A stretch of 64,000 nucleotides of DNA, from positions 2,095,480 through 2,159,479 of the forward strand of contig NZ_DF967965.1 in the NCBI RefSeq assembly GCF_001050195.2, read 5' to 3'. Made by a program: the position numbers and the translations under genes. The DNA comes from Anaerolinea thermolimosa. GTDB lineage: Bacteria > Chloroflexota > Anaerolineae > Anaerolineales > Anaerolineaceae. The notes under the pieces are model-generated. The model did not search any database, was not told the DNA's origin, and was given only the letters and a program-made list of their open reading frames with translations. This document shows positions 34,312 through 44,131 of the stretch, in pieces (the stretch's first letter is position 1; each line of letters opens with the position of its first letter).

Positions 34312-36095
34312 GGCAGGCTTCCTTCTTTCGATTCTGGTTCGTTGGAGGCCTGCTGAGCGCGGTAGGCCTGTTCATTTTCTTCTGGATGATCCGCATCAAC
34401 CTCAGTCCGCAGGCTGAGGTCTTCCGAAAAATCGGATCAACCTACGAAACCTACCGGAAAACCATCTACCCGGAGCGTGGAAACATCTACGATCGCTGGG
34501 GCCACCTGCTGGCCGGTAACGTAGAAACGTATGAGATCGGGGTTGACCTGCGCTTCGTCAGCGATCCCCAGACCATTGCAGCTACCCTTGCCCAGGTGGT
34601 GGGTCTGGATTACAACACCGTTTACGACAGCGTGAGCGAACCCTGGGATTCCGACCTTCCACGGTATGTCAAACTGGCCGATTTTATCGACCCTGAAAAG
34701 ATTGACCAGCTGGACAGCATCGAGAAACAGCTTAATCGCCAGCGAGAAGAGGCTTCCTCTCGCCGGCGCAACACGGTCATGCCCAATCTCGACGGTTTGA
34801 TCTGGACACCCATGCTCAAACGCAGCTATCCCGAGCATACGCTTGGGTCAAACGTCATTGGTTTTTATGCTTATCGCGAGCGTGAAACGGCCCGCGGCTA
34901 CTTTGGGGTAGAAGAAAAGTACAATCAACTGCTGGCCGGCACCCCGGTTGAGGTAGAGGTAGCCCTGGATCCATATAAGATGAACGAGATTCCTTCTGTT
35001 CCCCCCGGTGCCAGCCTGATGCTCACCCTCGACCGCGATATCCAGGCCATGAGCGAACGGATTCTGGATAAACACATCGAATCGAGTGGGGCCAAATCAG
35101 GAGTGGTTGTGGTGATGGATCCGGAAACGGGTGAAATTCTTGCCATGGCCGTCACGCCACGCCTTGACCCCAACGAATACTGGAAATATTCTGAGGTCTT
35201 CCCGGGGATCACCGCCTATAACCGCGCCATCGGCACCACTTACGAACCTGGTTCTGTTTTCAAGGTACTCACCATGGCGGCAGCCCTGGATGCCGGTGTA
35301 GTGCAACCATCCACACCGTTTCTGGATACCGGGGTCATCATGGTAGGGGGTGTACCTATCCGCAACTGGGACCGAGGAGCATGGGGTCCTCAGGATATGA
35401 TCGGCTGTATGCAGCACTCCCTCAACGTCTGCCTGGCATGGGTGGCCACCCAGCTCGGACCGAGTAAATTCTACAATTACCTGAACAATTTCGGGATCGG
35501 CCATCTCACCGGTGTCGACCTGGGCGGTGAAGCCTCGCAACCCTTCCTCGTACCTGGAGATAATGGCTGGTACGAGGTTAACCTGGGCACCAATTCCTTC
35601 GGGCAGGGAATTGCTGCCACCCCCATTCAGATGATCACGGCCATTTCAGCTGTTGCCAACCACGGAAAGATGATGGCTCCACATGTGTTGAAAGCTGTGA
35701 TCGAAAACGGTGAACAATACAGTAACCCACCCCAGATCATCGGCAAGCCCATTTCAGCCGAAACCGCTGAAACTCTCACCAACATGCTGGCTACCTCTCT
35801 GGAGGAAGAATCTTCGGCAGCCCTGGTGGATGGGTACCGCGTGGCCGGTAAAACGGGTACTGCCGAAATTCCCGGCCCCGGCGGCTACCTTGACAGCGCT
35901 ACCAACGCCTCATTCGTGGGCTGGGGGCCGGTTGACGACCCGCGCTTTATCGTGTATGTTTGGCTCGAACAGCCCCAAACCTCCCCCTGGGGATCGGTGG
36001 TTGCCGCACCTCTTTTTAAGGAAATTGTGGAGAACCTGGTTATCTTAATGGACCTCCCCCCCGATTCGGTGCGTCAGGGGATGGCAGGCCAGTAA
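34308..36095 (+). CDS. ftsI: Septal penicillin-binding protein (FtsI/PBP2-type transpeptidase)
   Basis: 595 residues with one N-terminal helix (about 12-30), a PBP dimerisation domain starting at YPERGNIYDRWGHLLAG, and a transpeptidase domain. The active-site motifs are SVFK (S316-K319), SLN (371-373) and KTG (515-517). It cross-links septal peptidoglycan outside the membrane, with FtsW as glycan polymerase. No PASTA domains follow. In most bacteria murE comes next, but here murF follows directly after 10 bases. Confidence 0.93.
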   Translation: MRQASFFRFWFVGGLLSAVGLFIFFWMIRINLSPQAEVFRKIGSTYETYRKTIYPERGNIYDRWGHLLAGNVETYEIGVDLRFVSDPQTIAATLAQVVGLDYNTVYDSVSEPWDSDLPRYVKLADFIDPEKIDQLDSIEKQLNRQREEASSRRRNTVMPNLDGLIWTPMLKRSYPEHTLGSNVIGFYAYRERETARGYFGVEEKYNQLLAGTPVEVEVALDPYKMNEIPSVPPGASLMLTLDRDIQAMSERILDKHIESSGAKSGVVVVMDPETGEILAMAVTPRLDPNEYWKYSEVFPGITAYNRAIGTTYEPGSVFKVLTMAAALDAGVVQPSTPFLDTGVIMVGGVPIRNWDRGAWGPQDMIGCMQHSLNVCLAWVATQLGPSKFYNYLNNFGIGHLTGVDLGGEASQPFLVPGDNGWYEVNLGTNSFGQGIAATPIQMITAISAVANHGKMMAPHVLKAVIENGEQYSNPPQIIGKPISAETAETLTNMLATSLEEESSAALVDGYRVAGKTGTAEIPGPGGYLDSATNASFVGWGPVDDPRFIVYVWLEQPQTSPWGSVVAAPLFKEIVENLVILMDLPPDSVRQGMAGQ

Positions 36096-36105
36096 TGGAG
36101 AAGGA

Positions 36106-37542
36106 ATGCTGACACTGACCGATATTCTGGAAGCCCTTACCGGCCAACGGGTGCACCTGGCTGACCTGGTCATCAGCGAGGCCGTGGTGGATTCACGCCA
36201 GGTCATTCCGGGAGCTCTGTTTGTGGCCCTCCCCGGTGAACGCACTGACGGACATCTCTTCGTGGGCGAGGCTTTCCAGAATGGGGCAGTGCTGGCGCTG
36301 GTTCAACGCGAAATGCCCTCCCAGTTTGTCACCCTTGATCTGAGTGTCGGTACCCTCTCACCCGAAACCACCCTGCCAGACGCTCTCCGCCTGGGTCAAC
36401 CTCTCTGTTTGCGGGTAAAAGATACCCTGGCCGCCCTTCAGCAGATCGCGCGTTTCTGGCGTTCCAGGCATCAGGTTCGTGTCATCGGTGTAACCGGTAG
36501 TGTTGGAAAATCCACCACCAAGGAACTCATTGCCGAGGTACTCAGCCAGCGTTACCGAACCCTGAAAAATACCGGTAATCTCAATAATGAAATTGGGCTT
36601 CCTCTCACCCTCACCCGGCTGGGATCAGGATATCAACGGGTGGTGCTGGAAATGGGATTTTACGTTCCCGGGGAGATCGCACATCTGTGTGAAATCGCCC
36701 GGCCTCAGGTTGGGGTCGTTACCCTGGTGGGAACCGTCCACGCCGAACGGGCTGGTTCGCAGGAAGCCATCGCCCGCGGAAAGGCCGAACTTGTGCAGGC
36801 GCTCCCCCCTGCGCCTGAAGGTACAGCCATCCTCAACTTTGACGACCCCTGGGTTCGCGCGATGGCCGATCAAACTCGCGCACGGGTGCTCTTTTACGGG
36901 CTCGATCCTGCGGCCGATCTATGGGCCGACCGGGTCGAAAGCCTCGGCCTGGAAGGAATTCATTTCCGAATGCATTACCAGGGTGAAAGCCTGCACGTAC
37001 GCGTTCCCCTGATCGGTTTTCATTCCGTGCAAACCGTGCTACGCGCCACGGCGGTTGGGCTGGTAGAAGGTCTCTCGTGGGGCGAGATTATCCGCGGCTT
37101 AACCATGAGCCAGACTCAACTTCGTCTGGTAGCGGTGCGTACCGCCAGCGGTGCGCTCATCCTCGATGACACGTACAATGCCTCCCCTGAATCCACGCTT
37201 TCTTCATTGAACTTACTCAGGGAAATCCCCGGCAGGCACATCGCCGTGCTGGGTGACATGCTTGAACTTGGGCCCTACGAACGTGAAGGCCACGAGAAAG
37301 TAGGTGTGCTGGCAGCTGAAGTAGCCGACGAATTGATCGCCGTGGGAGAATTGAGCAAAATGATCGCCCGGGCTGCACGCCAGGCAGGCATGCCCCCCGA
37401 ACGTATTCACTGGGTGCCCGAAACCATGCAGGCCGCCAAATTGCTCACCACCATGCTCCGGGAAGGGGACGTAGCCCTCATTAAAGGTTCGCATGGCCTA
37501 CGCATGGATCGCCTGGTGGCCGCCCTGGAGGTAATGGAATGA
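36106..37542 (+). CDS. murF: UDP-MurNAc-tripeptide--D-Ala-D-Ala ligase
   Basis: This 478-residue cytoplasmic ATP-dependent ligase adds D-Ala-D-Ala to the peptidoglycan precursor. It has an N-terminal substrate domain (VVDSRQVIPGALFVAL) and the P-loop GVTGSVGKSTTKE near residue 128, followed by the MurF-typical NTGNLNNEIGLPLTLT. The central LEMGF and C-terminal ILDDTYNASPESTLSSL and GDMLELG motifs confirm MurF rather than MurE. It overlaps mraY by four bases. Confidence 0.95.
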   Translation: MLTLTDILEALTGQRVHLADLVISEAVVDSRQVIPGALFVALPGERTDGHLFVGEAFQNGAVLALVQREMPSQFVTLDLSVGTLSPETTLPDALRLGQPLCLRVKDTLAALQQIARFWRSRHQVRVIGVTGSVGKSTTKELIAEVLSQRYRTLKNTGNLNNEIGLPLTLTRLGSGYQRVVLEMGFYVPGEIAHLCEIARPQVGVVTLVGTVHAERAGSQEAIARGKAELVQALPPAPEGTAILNFDDPWVRAMADQTRARVLFYGLDPAADLWADRVESLGLEGIHFRMHYQGESLHVRVPLIGFHSVQTVLRATAVGLVEGLSWGEIIRGLTMSQTQLRLVAVRTASGALILDDTYNASPESTLSSLNLLREIPGRHIAVLGDMLELGPYEREGHEKVGVLAAEVADELIAVGELSKMIARAARQAGMPPERIHWVPETMQAAKLLTTMLREGDVALIKGSHGLRMDRLVAALEVME

Positions 37543-38531
37543 ACGACTCAACCCTCGCCATCGCCCTTTCCATGCTCAGCTTCATGCTCTCTGTGATCTG
37601 GGGAGGACCGCTCGTGCGCGTGCTACGCCATTTCCGCATCGGTAAAATCGTCCGTGTCGAGGGGCCGGAAAGCCACATCACAAAAATGGGCACACCCACC
37701 ATGGGCGGGGTAATGTTCATTCTACCCATCGTTTTACTGACCGGGTTGCTGAACGCTGCTTCTCTGATCGGACTCAATGTGCTGGGGCGTTCGGTGCTTG
37801 TCCCCTTATTGGTTATGCTTTCCTACGCCCTTCTGGGGGCCATTGATGACTGGGAAGGCATTCGCGGCCCACGGCGTGGCCTGGGAATGCGCGCCCGCAC
37901 GAAATTTCTTTTCCAGGTTCTCCTGGCTGTCGGCGTGGCCTTTGCTCTGAAGTATATCCTCGACGTCCCAGAACTTTACTGGCCTCCCGTCGAAGGTTCC
38001 ATTGAGCTTGGGCCGCTCTATCTTCCTATCGCCGTCTTCATCATCGTCGGGCTTTCCAACGCCGTGAATTTCACGGATGGGCTGGATGGCCTGGCAGGTC
38101 TCATCTCTGCCACGGCTTTCGCTGCATATGGCGCCATTGCCCTCATGCAAGGGCAGGTCTTCCTGGCACGATTTTGTTTCACGGTGGTAGGCGCCCTGTT
38201 TGGCTTCCTCTGGTTTAATGTCCACCCGGCCCAGCTGATCATGGGAGATGCCGGTTCATTGCCCCTCGGCGCTACCCTGGCTGTGGTCGCCCTGATGACC
38301 GGCCAGTGGTTGCTCTTGCCGCTCATCGCCATCATTCCCATCAGCGAAGCGGTCAGCGTGGTGATACAAATTCTGTATTTTCGTATCACGAAAGGAAAAC
38401 GTTTCTTCAAAATGGCACCACTCCACCATCATTTCGAGCTTCTCGGTTGGAGTGAAACCCAGGTAGTGCAACGCTTCTGGCTGGTCGGCCTGCTTTTCGC
38501 CTTACTTGGAATTGCCTTCGCGCTGGTATAA
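37539..38531 (+). CDS. mraY: Phospho-MurNAc-pentapeptide transferase
   Basis: 330 residues with about ten helices. It transfers phospho-MurNAc-pentapeptide to undecaprenyl phosphate, making lipid I on the inner face of the membrane. Conserved cytosolic loops are visible: KMGTPTMGGVMFILP, AIDDWEGI, NAVNFTDGLDGLAGL with the catalytic Asp region, FNVHPAQLIMGDAGSLPLG and the HHH box in APLHHHFELLGWSE. The order murF-mraY-murD is standard. Confidence 0.96.
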   Translation: MNDSTLAIALSMLSFMLSVIWGGPLVRVLRHFRIGKIVRVEGPESHITKMGTPTMGGVMFILPIVLLTGLLNAASLIGLNVLGRSVLVPLLVMLSYALLGAIDDWEGIRGPRRGLGMRARTKFLFQVLLAVGVAFALKYILDVPELYWPPVEGSIELGPLYLPIAVFIIVGLSNAVNFTDGLDGLAGLISATAFAAYGAIALMQGQVFLARFCFTVVGALFGFLWFNVHPAQLIMGDAGSLPLGATLAVVALMTGQWLLLPLIAIIPISEAVSVVIQILYFRITKGKRFFKMAPLHHHFELLGWSETQVVQRFWLVGLLFALLGIAFALV

Positions 38532-38535
38532 AACG

Positions 38536-39921
38536 ATGATGAGAAACTGGTCGAACCAACGAGTACTCATTCTCGGCGCAGCCCGCCAGGGCCTTTCTAT
38601 GGCGCGTTTTCTCGCAACGCACCATGCGCATGTCATCCTCAACGACCAGCGCCCGGCCGAAGCCCTTGAGAAAGAACGCCAGTTACTTTCGCCATGGCCG
38701 ATCCGTTGGGTCACCGGCGGGCACCCGTTGGAACTCCTGGATGAGGTGGATTGGGTCTGCATCTCCGGGGGTGTGCCACTGACTCTTCCCCTGGTTGTAG
38801 AAGCGAAAAAGCGTGGTCTTCCGTTGACGAACGATTCGCAAATTTTCATGGAAGAGGTACCCTGCCCGGTAATCGGCATCACCGGCTCAGCCGGAAAAAC
38901 CACCACCACCACCCTCGTTGGACGCATGGCACAGGCGGCTCTTCAGCCCCCCCGCCGTGCCTGGGTTGGCGGCAACATCGGCACCCCCCTCATTGACCGC
39001 GTAACCGAAATTCAACCCCACGACCTGGTAGTGCTGGAGCTTTCCAGCTTCCAGCTGGAGCTCATGACCCGTTCACCTCAGGTTGCTGCAGTGTTAAATA
39101 TCACCCCTAACCATCTCGATCGCCACCAAACCATGGAAGCCTATACCGCCGCCAAGGCGAACATCCTCCATTTCCAATCCAAAGAAGATGTGGCCATACT
39201 CAACCGTGAGGACGCCGGGGCCTGGGGACTTCATACACACATTAAGGGACGGCTGATCACTTTCGGTATCCGGCCTCCATCGGCAGGTATGGCAGGAACC
39301 TTTATTCGAGAGGACACTTTTTATGCCACTGACGGGTACCGGGAGAGACCACTCTTTCCTGTTACCGTCAATCAATTGCGCGGGGAGCATAACCTGCTCA
39401 ATGCGCTGGCCGCCTGTGCCATCGGGCTGGCAGCGGAATTTCCCGATGGAGCTCTTCGCGCCGGGATCGAAGGTTTTCGGGGCGTAGCACACCGACTGGA
39501 ACTGGTGCGCGAGTGGAAAGGGGTGCGCTGGTATAACGATTCCATTGCCACCGCGCCAGAACGCACACTGGCGGCCCTGCGGTCATTCCACGAACCAGTG
39601 GTATTAATGCTGGGTGGGCGCGACAAAGCCCTTCCATGGGATGATCTGGCCAGGATGATCCACGAACGTGTTGACCATGTGATCGTGTTTGGTGAAGCCG
39701 CAGAGAAAATTCGCCGGGCCATTGGGCCTCTGAAGGAAGGCACCCGGCCTTACAGCCTCCAGGTATGTAGCGGCGTCGAAGACGCCGTCAGAGCGGCAGC
39801 ACAGGTGGCTTCGCCCGGTAGCGTGGTGCTGTTTTCGCCGGGTGGTACCAGTTTCGACGAGTTTAAAGATTTCGAAGAACGCGGGGAGCGGTTCAGACAA
39901 TGGGTGAAAGCACTTTCGTAA
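38536..39921 (+). CDS. murD: UDP-MurNAc-L-alanine--D-glutamate ligase
   Basis: 461 residues from the first of two adjacent ATGs at 38536. The N-terminal Rossmann domain (VLILGAARQGLSMARFL) is followed by the P-loop GITGSAGKTTTTTLVGRM near residue 116, NITPNHLDRHQTMEAY, and C-terminal YNDSIATAPERTLAAL and LMLGGRDKALPW. It adds D-Glu to UDP-MurNAc-L-Ala. The 3' end overlaps ftsW by 22 bases. Confidence 0.95.
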   Translation: MMRNWSNQRVLILGAARQGLSMARFLATHHAHVILNDQRPAEALEKERQLLSPWPIRWVTGGHPLELLDEVDWVCISGGVPLTLPLVVEAKKRGLPLTNDSQIFMEEVPCPVIGITGSAGKTTTTTLVGRMAQAALQPPRRAWVGGNIGTPLIDRVTEIQPHDLVVLELSSFQLELMTRSPQVAAVLNITPNHLDRHQTMEAYTAAKANILHFQSKEDVAILNREDAGAWGLHTHIKGRLITFGIRPPSAGMAGTFIREDTFYATDGYRERPLFPVTVNQLRGEHNLLNALAACAIGLAAEFPDGALRAGIEGFRGVAHRLELVREWKGVRWYNDSIATAPERTLAALRSFHEPVVLMLGGRDKALPWDDLARMIHERVDHVIVFGEAAEKIRRAIGPLKEGTRPYSLQVCSGVEDAVRAAAQVASPGSVVLFSPGGTSFDEFKDFEERGERFRQWVKALS

Positions 39922-41141
39922 ACCAGTCGAACTTGCGCGGAGCCTCTTCACAGCTTCGTAATGTACGCCAGGGCATCGATTTCGTCCTGCTCGGGGTAGC
40001 CGTCGCTTTAACGCTCTTCGGTCTGCTGATGGTATACTCCGCAGGCCCAAAGTTCGCCGTCTTCGCAGAAAAACCCCCCGACTACTTTCTTATTCGACAA
40101 CTCCTCTGGGCCGGGGTCGGGATGGTTGCCGTTGGTATCACTGCTTTCTTTGATTACCATTTTTACCGGAAGTTAAGTGTTTGGATGATGCTGGCGACCA
40201 TTGGTTCATTATTCGTCGTGATGCTCCTCGGTGAAAGCACCCTTGGATCTACCCGTTCCATCCTCGGAAGTTCGGTGCGCCCCTCCGAGCTGGCCAAACT
40301 GGTCACGATTATTTATGTGTCGGTCTGGCTCAATTCAAAACGAGAGGTATTGAACAGCATCTCTCTTGGTTTGCTGCCCCTTGGTCTCATTCTGGGGATC
40401 ACCGCCATTCTGATTCTGGCGCAACCAGATCTTTCGGCTGCCATTACGATCATGATCATCGGTGGCCTGCTTTTCTTCCTGGCAGGGGGGGCCTGGCGGC
40501 AGATCGTTCTGGTGGTTGCGGTGGCTGTGCTGGTGGGCTGGCTGGTGATAAATATCTATCCTACCGGCCGCACCCGCGTGACCGATTATATGGCCGGGTT
40601 GCAAAACCCGTTGAATGCCTCCTACCACGTCCGACGGTCTTTGGAAGCTATCATCAATGGCGGGGTCTTTGGAGTGGGGATTGGGCACTCCAGTACCAAG
40701 TTCACCGGTCTGCCAGTGGCTCACACCGACTCTATCTTCGCCATCGTAACCGAAGAGACCGGATTGTTGGGCAGTGGGTTGTTGTTGATAGCCTATCTGG
40801 TGATCCTCTGGCGCGGCCTGAGTATTGCCCGCAAGGCCCCAGACCTTCTGGGGCAACTCCTGGCCGCCGGGATCAGCATCTGGATCACGCTGGAGGCTTT
40901 TATCAATATGGCCGTTATGGTCAATCTCTTACCTCATGCGGGCAATGCGTTGCCATTTATCAGTTACGGCGGCTCCAGCCTGGTGGTTACGCTGGCCGGG
41001 GTGGGAATCTTGCTCAACATTGGACGACTCTCTGAGAAAAGTAATACCCAAGGAGGAAATACCTTTGCTTCGGTTGTTGATTTGCGCTGGCGGAACGGGT
41101 GGCGGCGTGTATCCCGCCCTGGCCGTTCTCCGCGCTCTTGA
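39900..41141 (+). CDS. ftsW: FtsW peptidoglycan glycosyltransferase (SEDS family)
   Basis: 413 residues with ten predicted helices. SEDS landmarks are GLLMVYSAGPKFAV, STRSILGSSVRPSELAKL, AQPDLSAA with the conserved Asp region, IGHSSTKFTGLPVAHTDSI and FISYGGSSLVVTLAGVGI. It polymerises septal glycan with the class b PBP two genes earlier. The C-terminal 25 residues after IGRLSEKS overlap the murG frame and look like read-through sequence; they may be dispensable. Confidence 0.94.
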   Translation: MGESTFVNQSNLRGASSQLRNVRQGIDFVLLGVAVALTLFGLLMVYSAGPKFAVFAEKPPDYFLIRQLLWAGVGMVAVGITAFFDYHFYRKLSVWMMLATIGSLFVVMLLGESTLGSTRSILGSSVRPSELAKLVTIIYVSVWLNSKREVLNSISLGLLPLGLILGITAILILAQPDLSAAITIMIIGGLLFFLAGGAWRQIVLVVAVAVLVGWLVINIYPTGRTRVTDYMAGLQNPLNASYHVRRSLEAIINGGVFGVGIGHSSTKFTGLPVAHTDSIFAIVTEETGLLGSGLLLIAYLVILWRGLSIARKAPDLLGQLLAAGISIWITLEAFINMAVMVNLLPHAGNALPFISYGGSSLVVTLAGVGILLNIGRLSEKSNTQGGNTFASVVDLRWRNGWRRVSRPGRSPRS

Positions 41142-42180
41142 GAAGGATGTAGAAGCGGTGCTCTGGGTAGGCAGCGAGGGTGGTATGGAAGCAGACCTCG
41201 TTCAACGCGCTGGAGTACCCTTCACTGCCGTGCCTGCTGCCGGAGTGCACGGAGTGGGTTTGCGCGCCCTGCCCGGTAATCTCCTTCGCCTGTCACGGGG
41301 TGTGATTGCCTCTCGCCGCATTCTCCATCAATTCCGCCCTCAGGTGCTTCTCTTCACAGGCGGGTATGTAGCCGTCCCCATGGCATTGGCCGCCGCTCGG
41401 AGGGTTCCAAGCCTCCTGTTTGTTCCAGACATTGAACCTGGCCTGGCGTTAAAAACCCTTGCCCGTTTCGCCCATACCATCGCCCTGGTTGCGTCACCTT
41501 CCCGGGCTTACTTCTCCAAAACGAAGGCCCACCTCCAGGTAACCGGATACCCCACTCGCCCTGACCTGATCGGATGGAATCGTGAACAGGGCCGAAACCA
41601 CCTGGGGCTCTCACTCGATTCAAAGGTGCTCCTGGTTGCCGGGGGAAGTAAGGGTGCTCTCTCAATCAACCGGGCTGTATGGAACACACTCCCCCGCCTG
41701 CTCCAGCTCGCCGAAGTTGTTCACCTTACTGGCCAGGCTCACTGGGAAGAGACCCGCCAGGTCATGGCTCAGCTACCCGAGGACCTGGTCTCACGATATC
41801 ACCCCCTCCCCTATCTTCATGAAATGGGCGCTGCCCTCACTGCCGCCGATCTGGTTATTTCCAGAGCAGGCGCCTCAACCCTTGGTGAATACCCCCTGTT
41901 TGGTCTACCGGCCATCCTTGTTCCCTATCCTTTTGCCTGGCGGTATCAAAAAGTCAATGCCGACTATCTTGTCAACCAGGGCGCTGCAGTGATGGTTAAG
42001 GATCAGGCTCTGCCAGAGCAGTTGCTGCCCCGAGTCGCTGAACTCTTCAAGGACGATGTCCGGCTGCAACAGATGCGCGATCGGATGTCTGCACTGGCCA
42101 GGCCCCGGGCAGCCGATGAAATTGCCGAACTGGTGAAGCAAATGGTTCGGCATCGTTCAACCACCGGAGACGTCCCATGA
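41065..42180 (+). CDS. murG: UDP-GlcNAc--undecaprenyl-PP-MurNAc-pentapeptide transferase
   Basis: 371 residues from a TTG at 41065 (LLRLLICAGGTGGGVYPAL), with AAGGAGG seven bases ahead; no ATG fits the conserved N-terminus. This GT28 enzyme adds GlcNAc to lipid I. The glycine-rich ICAGGTGGGVYPALA loop, the second glycine loop VAGGSKGALSINRAV and the C-terminal ISRAGASTLGEYPLFG are diagnostic. In the donor loop, the common HEQN segment is replaced by VPDIEPGLALK. It overlaps ftsW by 77 bases. Confidence 0.93.
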   Translation: MLRLLICAGGTGGGVYPALAVLRALEKDVEAVLWVGSEGGMEADLVQRAGVPFTAVPAAGVHGVGLRALPGNLLRLSRGVIASRRILHQFRPQVLLFTGGYVAVPMALAAARRVPSLLFVPDIEPGLALKTLARFAHTIALVASPSRAYFSKTKAHLQVTGYPTRPDLIGWNREQGRNHLGLSLDSKVLLVAGGSKGALSINRAVWNTLPRLLQLAEVVHLTGQAHWEETRQVMAQLPEDLVSRYHPLPYLHEMGAALTAADLVISRAGASTLGEYPLFGLPAILVPYPFAWRYQKVNADYLVNQGAAVMVKDQALPEQLLPRVAELFKDDVRLQQMRDRMSALARPRAADEIAELVKQMVRHRSTTGDVP

Positions 42181-42713
42181 TCGGTCTCAATGCCCTTTTC
42201 TGGATGTTCGTCATTTTGTTTGGCCTGATCGGCGCCATGCGTGGTTGGGCGAAAGAAATTCTCGTTACCTTCAGCGGTATTCTTGCTTTGTTCATCCTGA
42301 GCGTTATCGAGACCTATGTGCCGTTTGTTAGCCAGAACCTGCGGCAGAATCCTGAAACTCTCTTCTGGTTGCGGATTATTCTCCTCACCGGGCTGGTTTT
42401 CTTTGGCTACCAGTCACCCAACTTACAGCGGTTGGCTTCTACCAACCGCTTCGCCCGCGAGAAGCTCCAGGATTATTTACTGGGTTTCATCCTTGGCATG
42501 GTGAATGCTTATATCTTTATTGGAACACTGTGGTGGTTTATGAACGATGCCGGTTACCCGTGGAAATTCATTATCCCGCCCGATCCGAATACCCCTGCTG
42601 GAGTGGCAGCATTAGATCTTCTCAAACGTATGCCCCCGGTCTGGCTTAAACCACCCACGGTGTTTTTTGCAGTAGCCCTGGCTTTTGCATTTGTCATCGT
42701 GGTATTTCTATGA
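42177..42713 (+). CDS. CvpA-like membrane protein
   Basis: 178 residues with four or five helices (about 5-25, 31-48, 65-84, 97-118 and 158-176). MRGWAKEILVTFSGILALF early in the sequence is the CvpA-like signature of a helix start rich in Gly, Arg and Trp. The function of CvpA-type proteins is not settled; they affect envelope and colicin V traits. It overlaps murG by four bases and sits before murC, an unusual member of a dcw cluster. Confidence 0.7.
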   Translation: MIGLNALFWMFVILFGLIGAMRGWAKEILVTFSGILALFILSVIETYVPFVSQNLRQNPETLFWLRIILLTGLVFFGYQSPNLQRLASTNRFAREKLQDYLLGFILGMVNAYIFIGTLWWFMNDAGYPWKFIIPPDPNTPAGVAALDLLKRMPPVWLKPPTVFFAVALAFAFVIVVFL

Positions 42714-42736
42714 AGGGAGCGTAACCAGAGAGCAAT

Positions 42737-44131
42737 ATGGAGAGGGTTCATTTCATTGGTATCGGCGGTACCGGACTCAGCGCCATCGCCCGCGTCCTTG
42801 CGGAGCAAGGTGTGAGTGTCTCGGGTTCTGACCGTGCCCTTTCCCCACTTGCACAGGAGCTCATCGCATCTGGCATTCCGGTAGCCCTGGGACATGCCGC
42901 TGAGAATGTCACTGGCGCAGACCTGGTTATTCGCTCCTCAGCCATTCCAGACGATAACCCCGAAGTCCTTGCTGCCCGAGCCAGAGGCATTCCCGTGCTC
43001 AAACGTGCCGATTTTCTCCCCCGCCTTCTCAAAGACAAACGCGTTCTGGCTGTGGCCGGCACACACGGGAAAACCACCACCGCCGCCATGCTCGCCTGGG
43101 TGCTCACAGCCCTGGGATATGATCCCTCATTCATTGTAGGGAGCGTGGTTCACAACCTGGGGAAAAACGCTCATGCCGGAAAAAGCGACTGGTTTGTCAT
43201 CGAAGCTGATGAATACGACCGTATGTTCCTCGGTATCAATCCCTGGGTGGCGGTTGTAACATACATGGAACACGATCACCCGGATTGCTTCCCCACTTTT
43301 GAAGCGTATCGCGAAGCGTTTGAGCAATTTGTCGGCCAAATTCGCCAGGGGGGAGCACTCCTGGTCTGCGGCGACCGCCCCGAAACCTTTGAACTGGCAT
43401 TTTCTGCTCCAGAACAGGTCCAGGCGTACAGTTACGCGTTACACACCCCCGCCCATTACCGCATCGCCGATGCTTCTCCCAATGCACAGGGCGGGTTTAG
43501 CGGCACGATTCTCTTTCGCGGTAGCGTCCTTGCCAGGCTCGACCTGCAAATTCCCGGTGAACATAACCTGGCCAATGCCCTTGCCGCATTCGCAACCACC
43601 CATTTTCTGGGAATGAACCCTGAAGAAGCCGCTAAAGCACTGCATGATTTCTCTGGCAGTGACCGGAGGTTTCAAGTCCTGGGCGAAGAGAAGGGTATTC
43701 TGGTGATCAACGATTACGCCCACCATCCCACTGAAATTCGTTCCACCCTTGCTGCGGCCCGGGCTCGCTACCCCCGGCGGCGCATCTGGGCCGTGTGGCA
43801 GCCCCATACCTACTCTCGTACCCGCGCGCTCTTTAACGAGTTCTGCCGCGCCTTCTCCGACGCAGACCGTGTGATTGTTACCGAGGTTTATGCCGCCCGC
43901 GAGGCTCAGGAAGATTTCTCAGCCAGTCAGGTGGTAAGCCAGATGCTTCATTCCGGGGCAATCTTTCTCCCCACCCTCGATAAAGTTACCGAATACCTTT
44001 TCCAAGAGCTTCAGCCCGGCGATGTACTTATGGTGCTCTCCGCCGGAGATGCTGACCGTGTCTGTGCCGAGGTTTTACACCATTACCAGAATGGTTCGGC
44101 TTTTGTTTCAGGAGAAAAAACGCATGACTAA
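42737..44131 (+). CDS. murC: UDP-MurNAc--L-alanine ligase
   Basis: 464 residues. It opens with VHFIGIGGTGLSAIARVL and the SDR-like VSGSDR; the P-loop is AVAGTHGKTTTAAMLAW near residue 106. IEADEYDRMFL, YMEHDHPDCFPTFEAY and INDYAHHPTEIRSTL confirm MurC. It adds L-Ala to UDP-MurNAc, the first Mur ligase step. The stop overlaps the following 64-residue ORF by eight bases. Confidence 0.95.
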   Translation: MERVHFIGIGGTGLSAIARVLAEQGVSVSGSDRALSPLAQELIASGIPVALGHAAENVTGADLVIRSSAIPDDNPEVLAARARGIPVLKRADFLPRLLKDKRVLAVAGTHGKTTTAAMLAWVLTALGYDPSFIVGSVVHNLGKNAHAGKSDWFVIEADEYDRMFLGINPWVAVVTYMEHDHPDCFPTFEAYREAFEQFVGQIRQGGALLVCGDRPETFELAFSAPEQVQAYSYALHTPAHYRIADASPNAQGGFSGTILFRGSVLARLDLQIPGEHNLANALAAFATTHFLGMNPEEAAKALHDFSGSDRRFQVLGEEKGILVINDYAHHPTEIRSTLAAARARYPRRRIWAVWQPHTYSRTRALFNEFCRAFSDADRVIVTEVYAAREAQEDFSASQVVSQMLHSGAIFLPTLDKVTEYLFQELQPGDVLMVLSAGDADRVCAEVLHHYQNGSAFVSGEKTHD

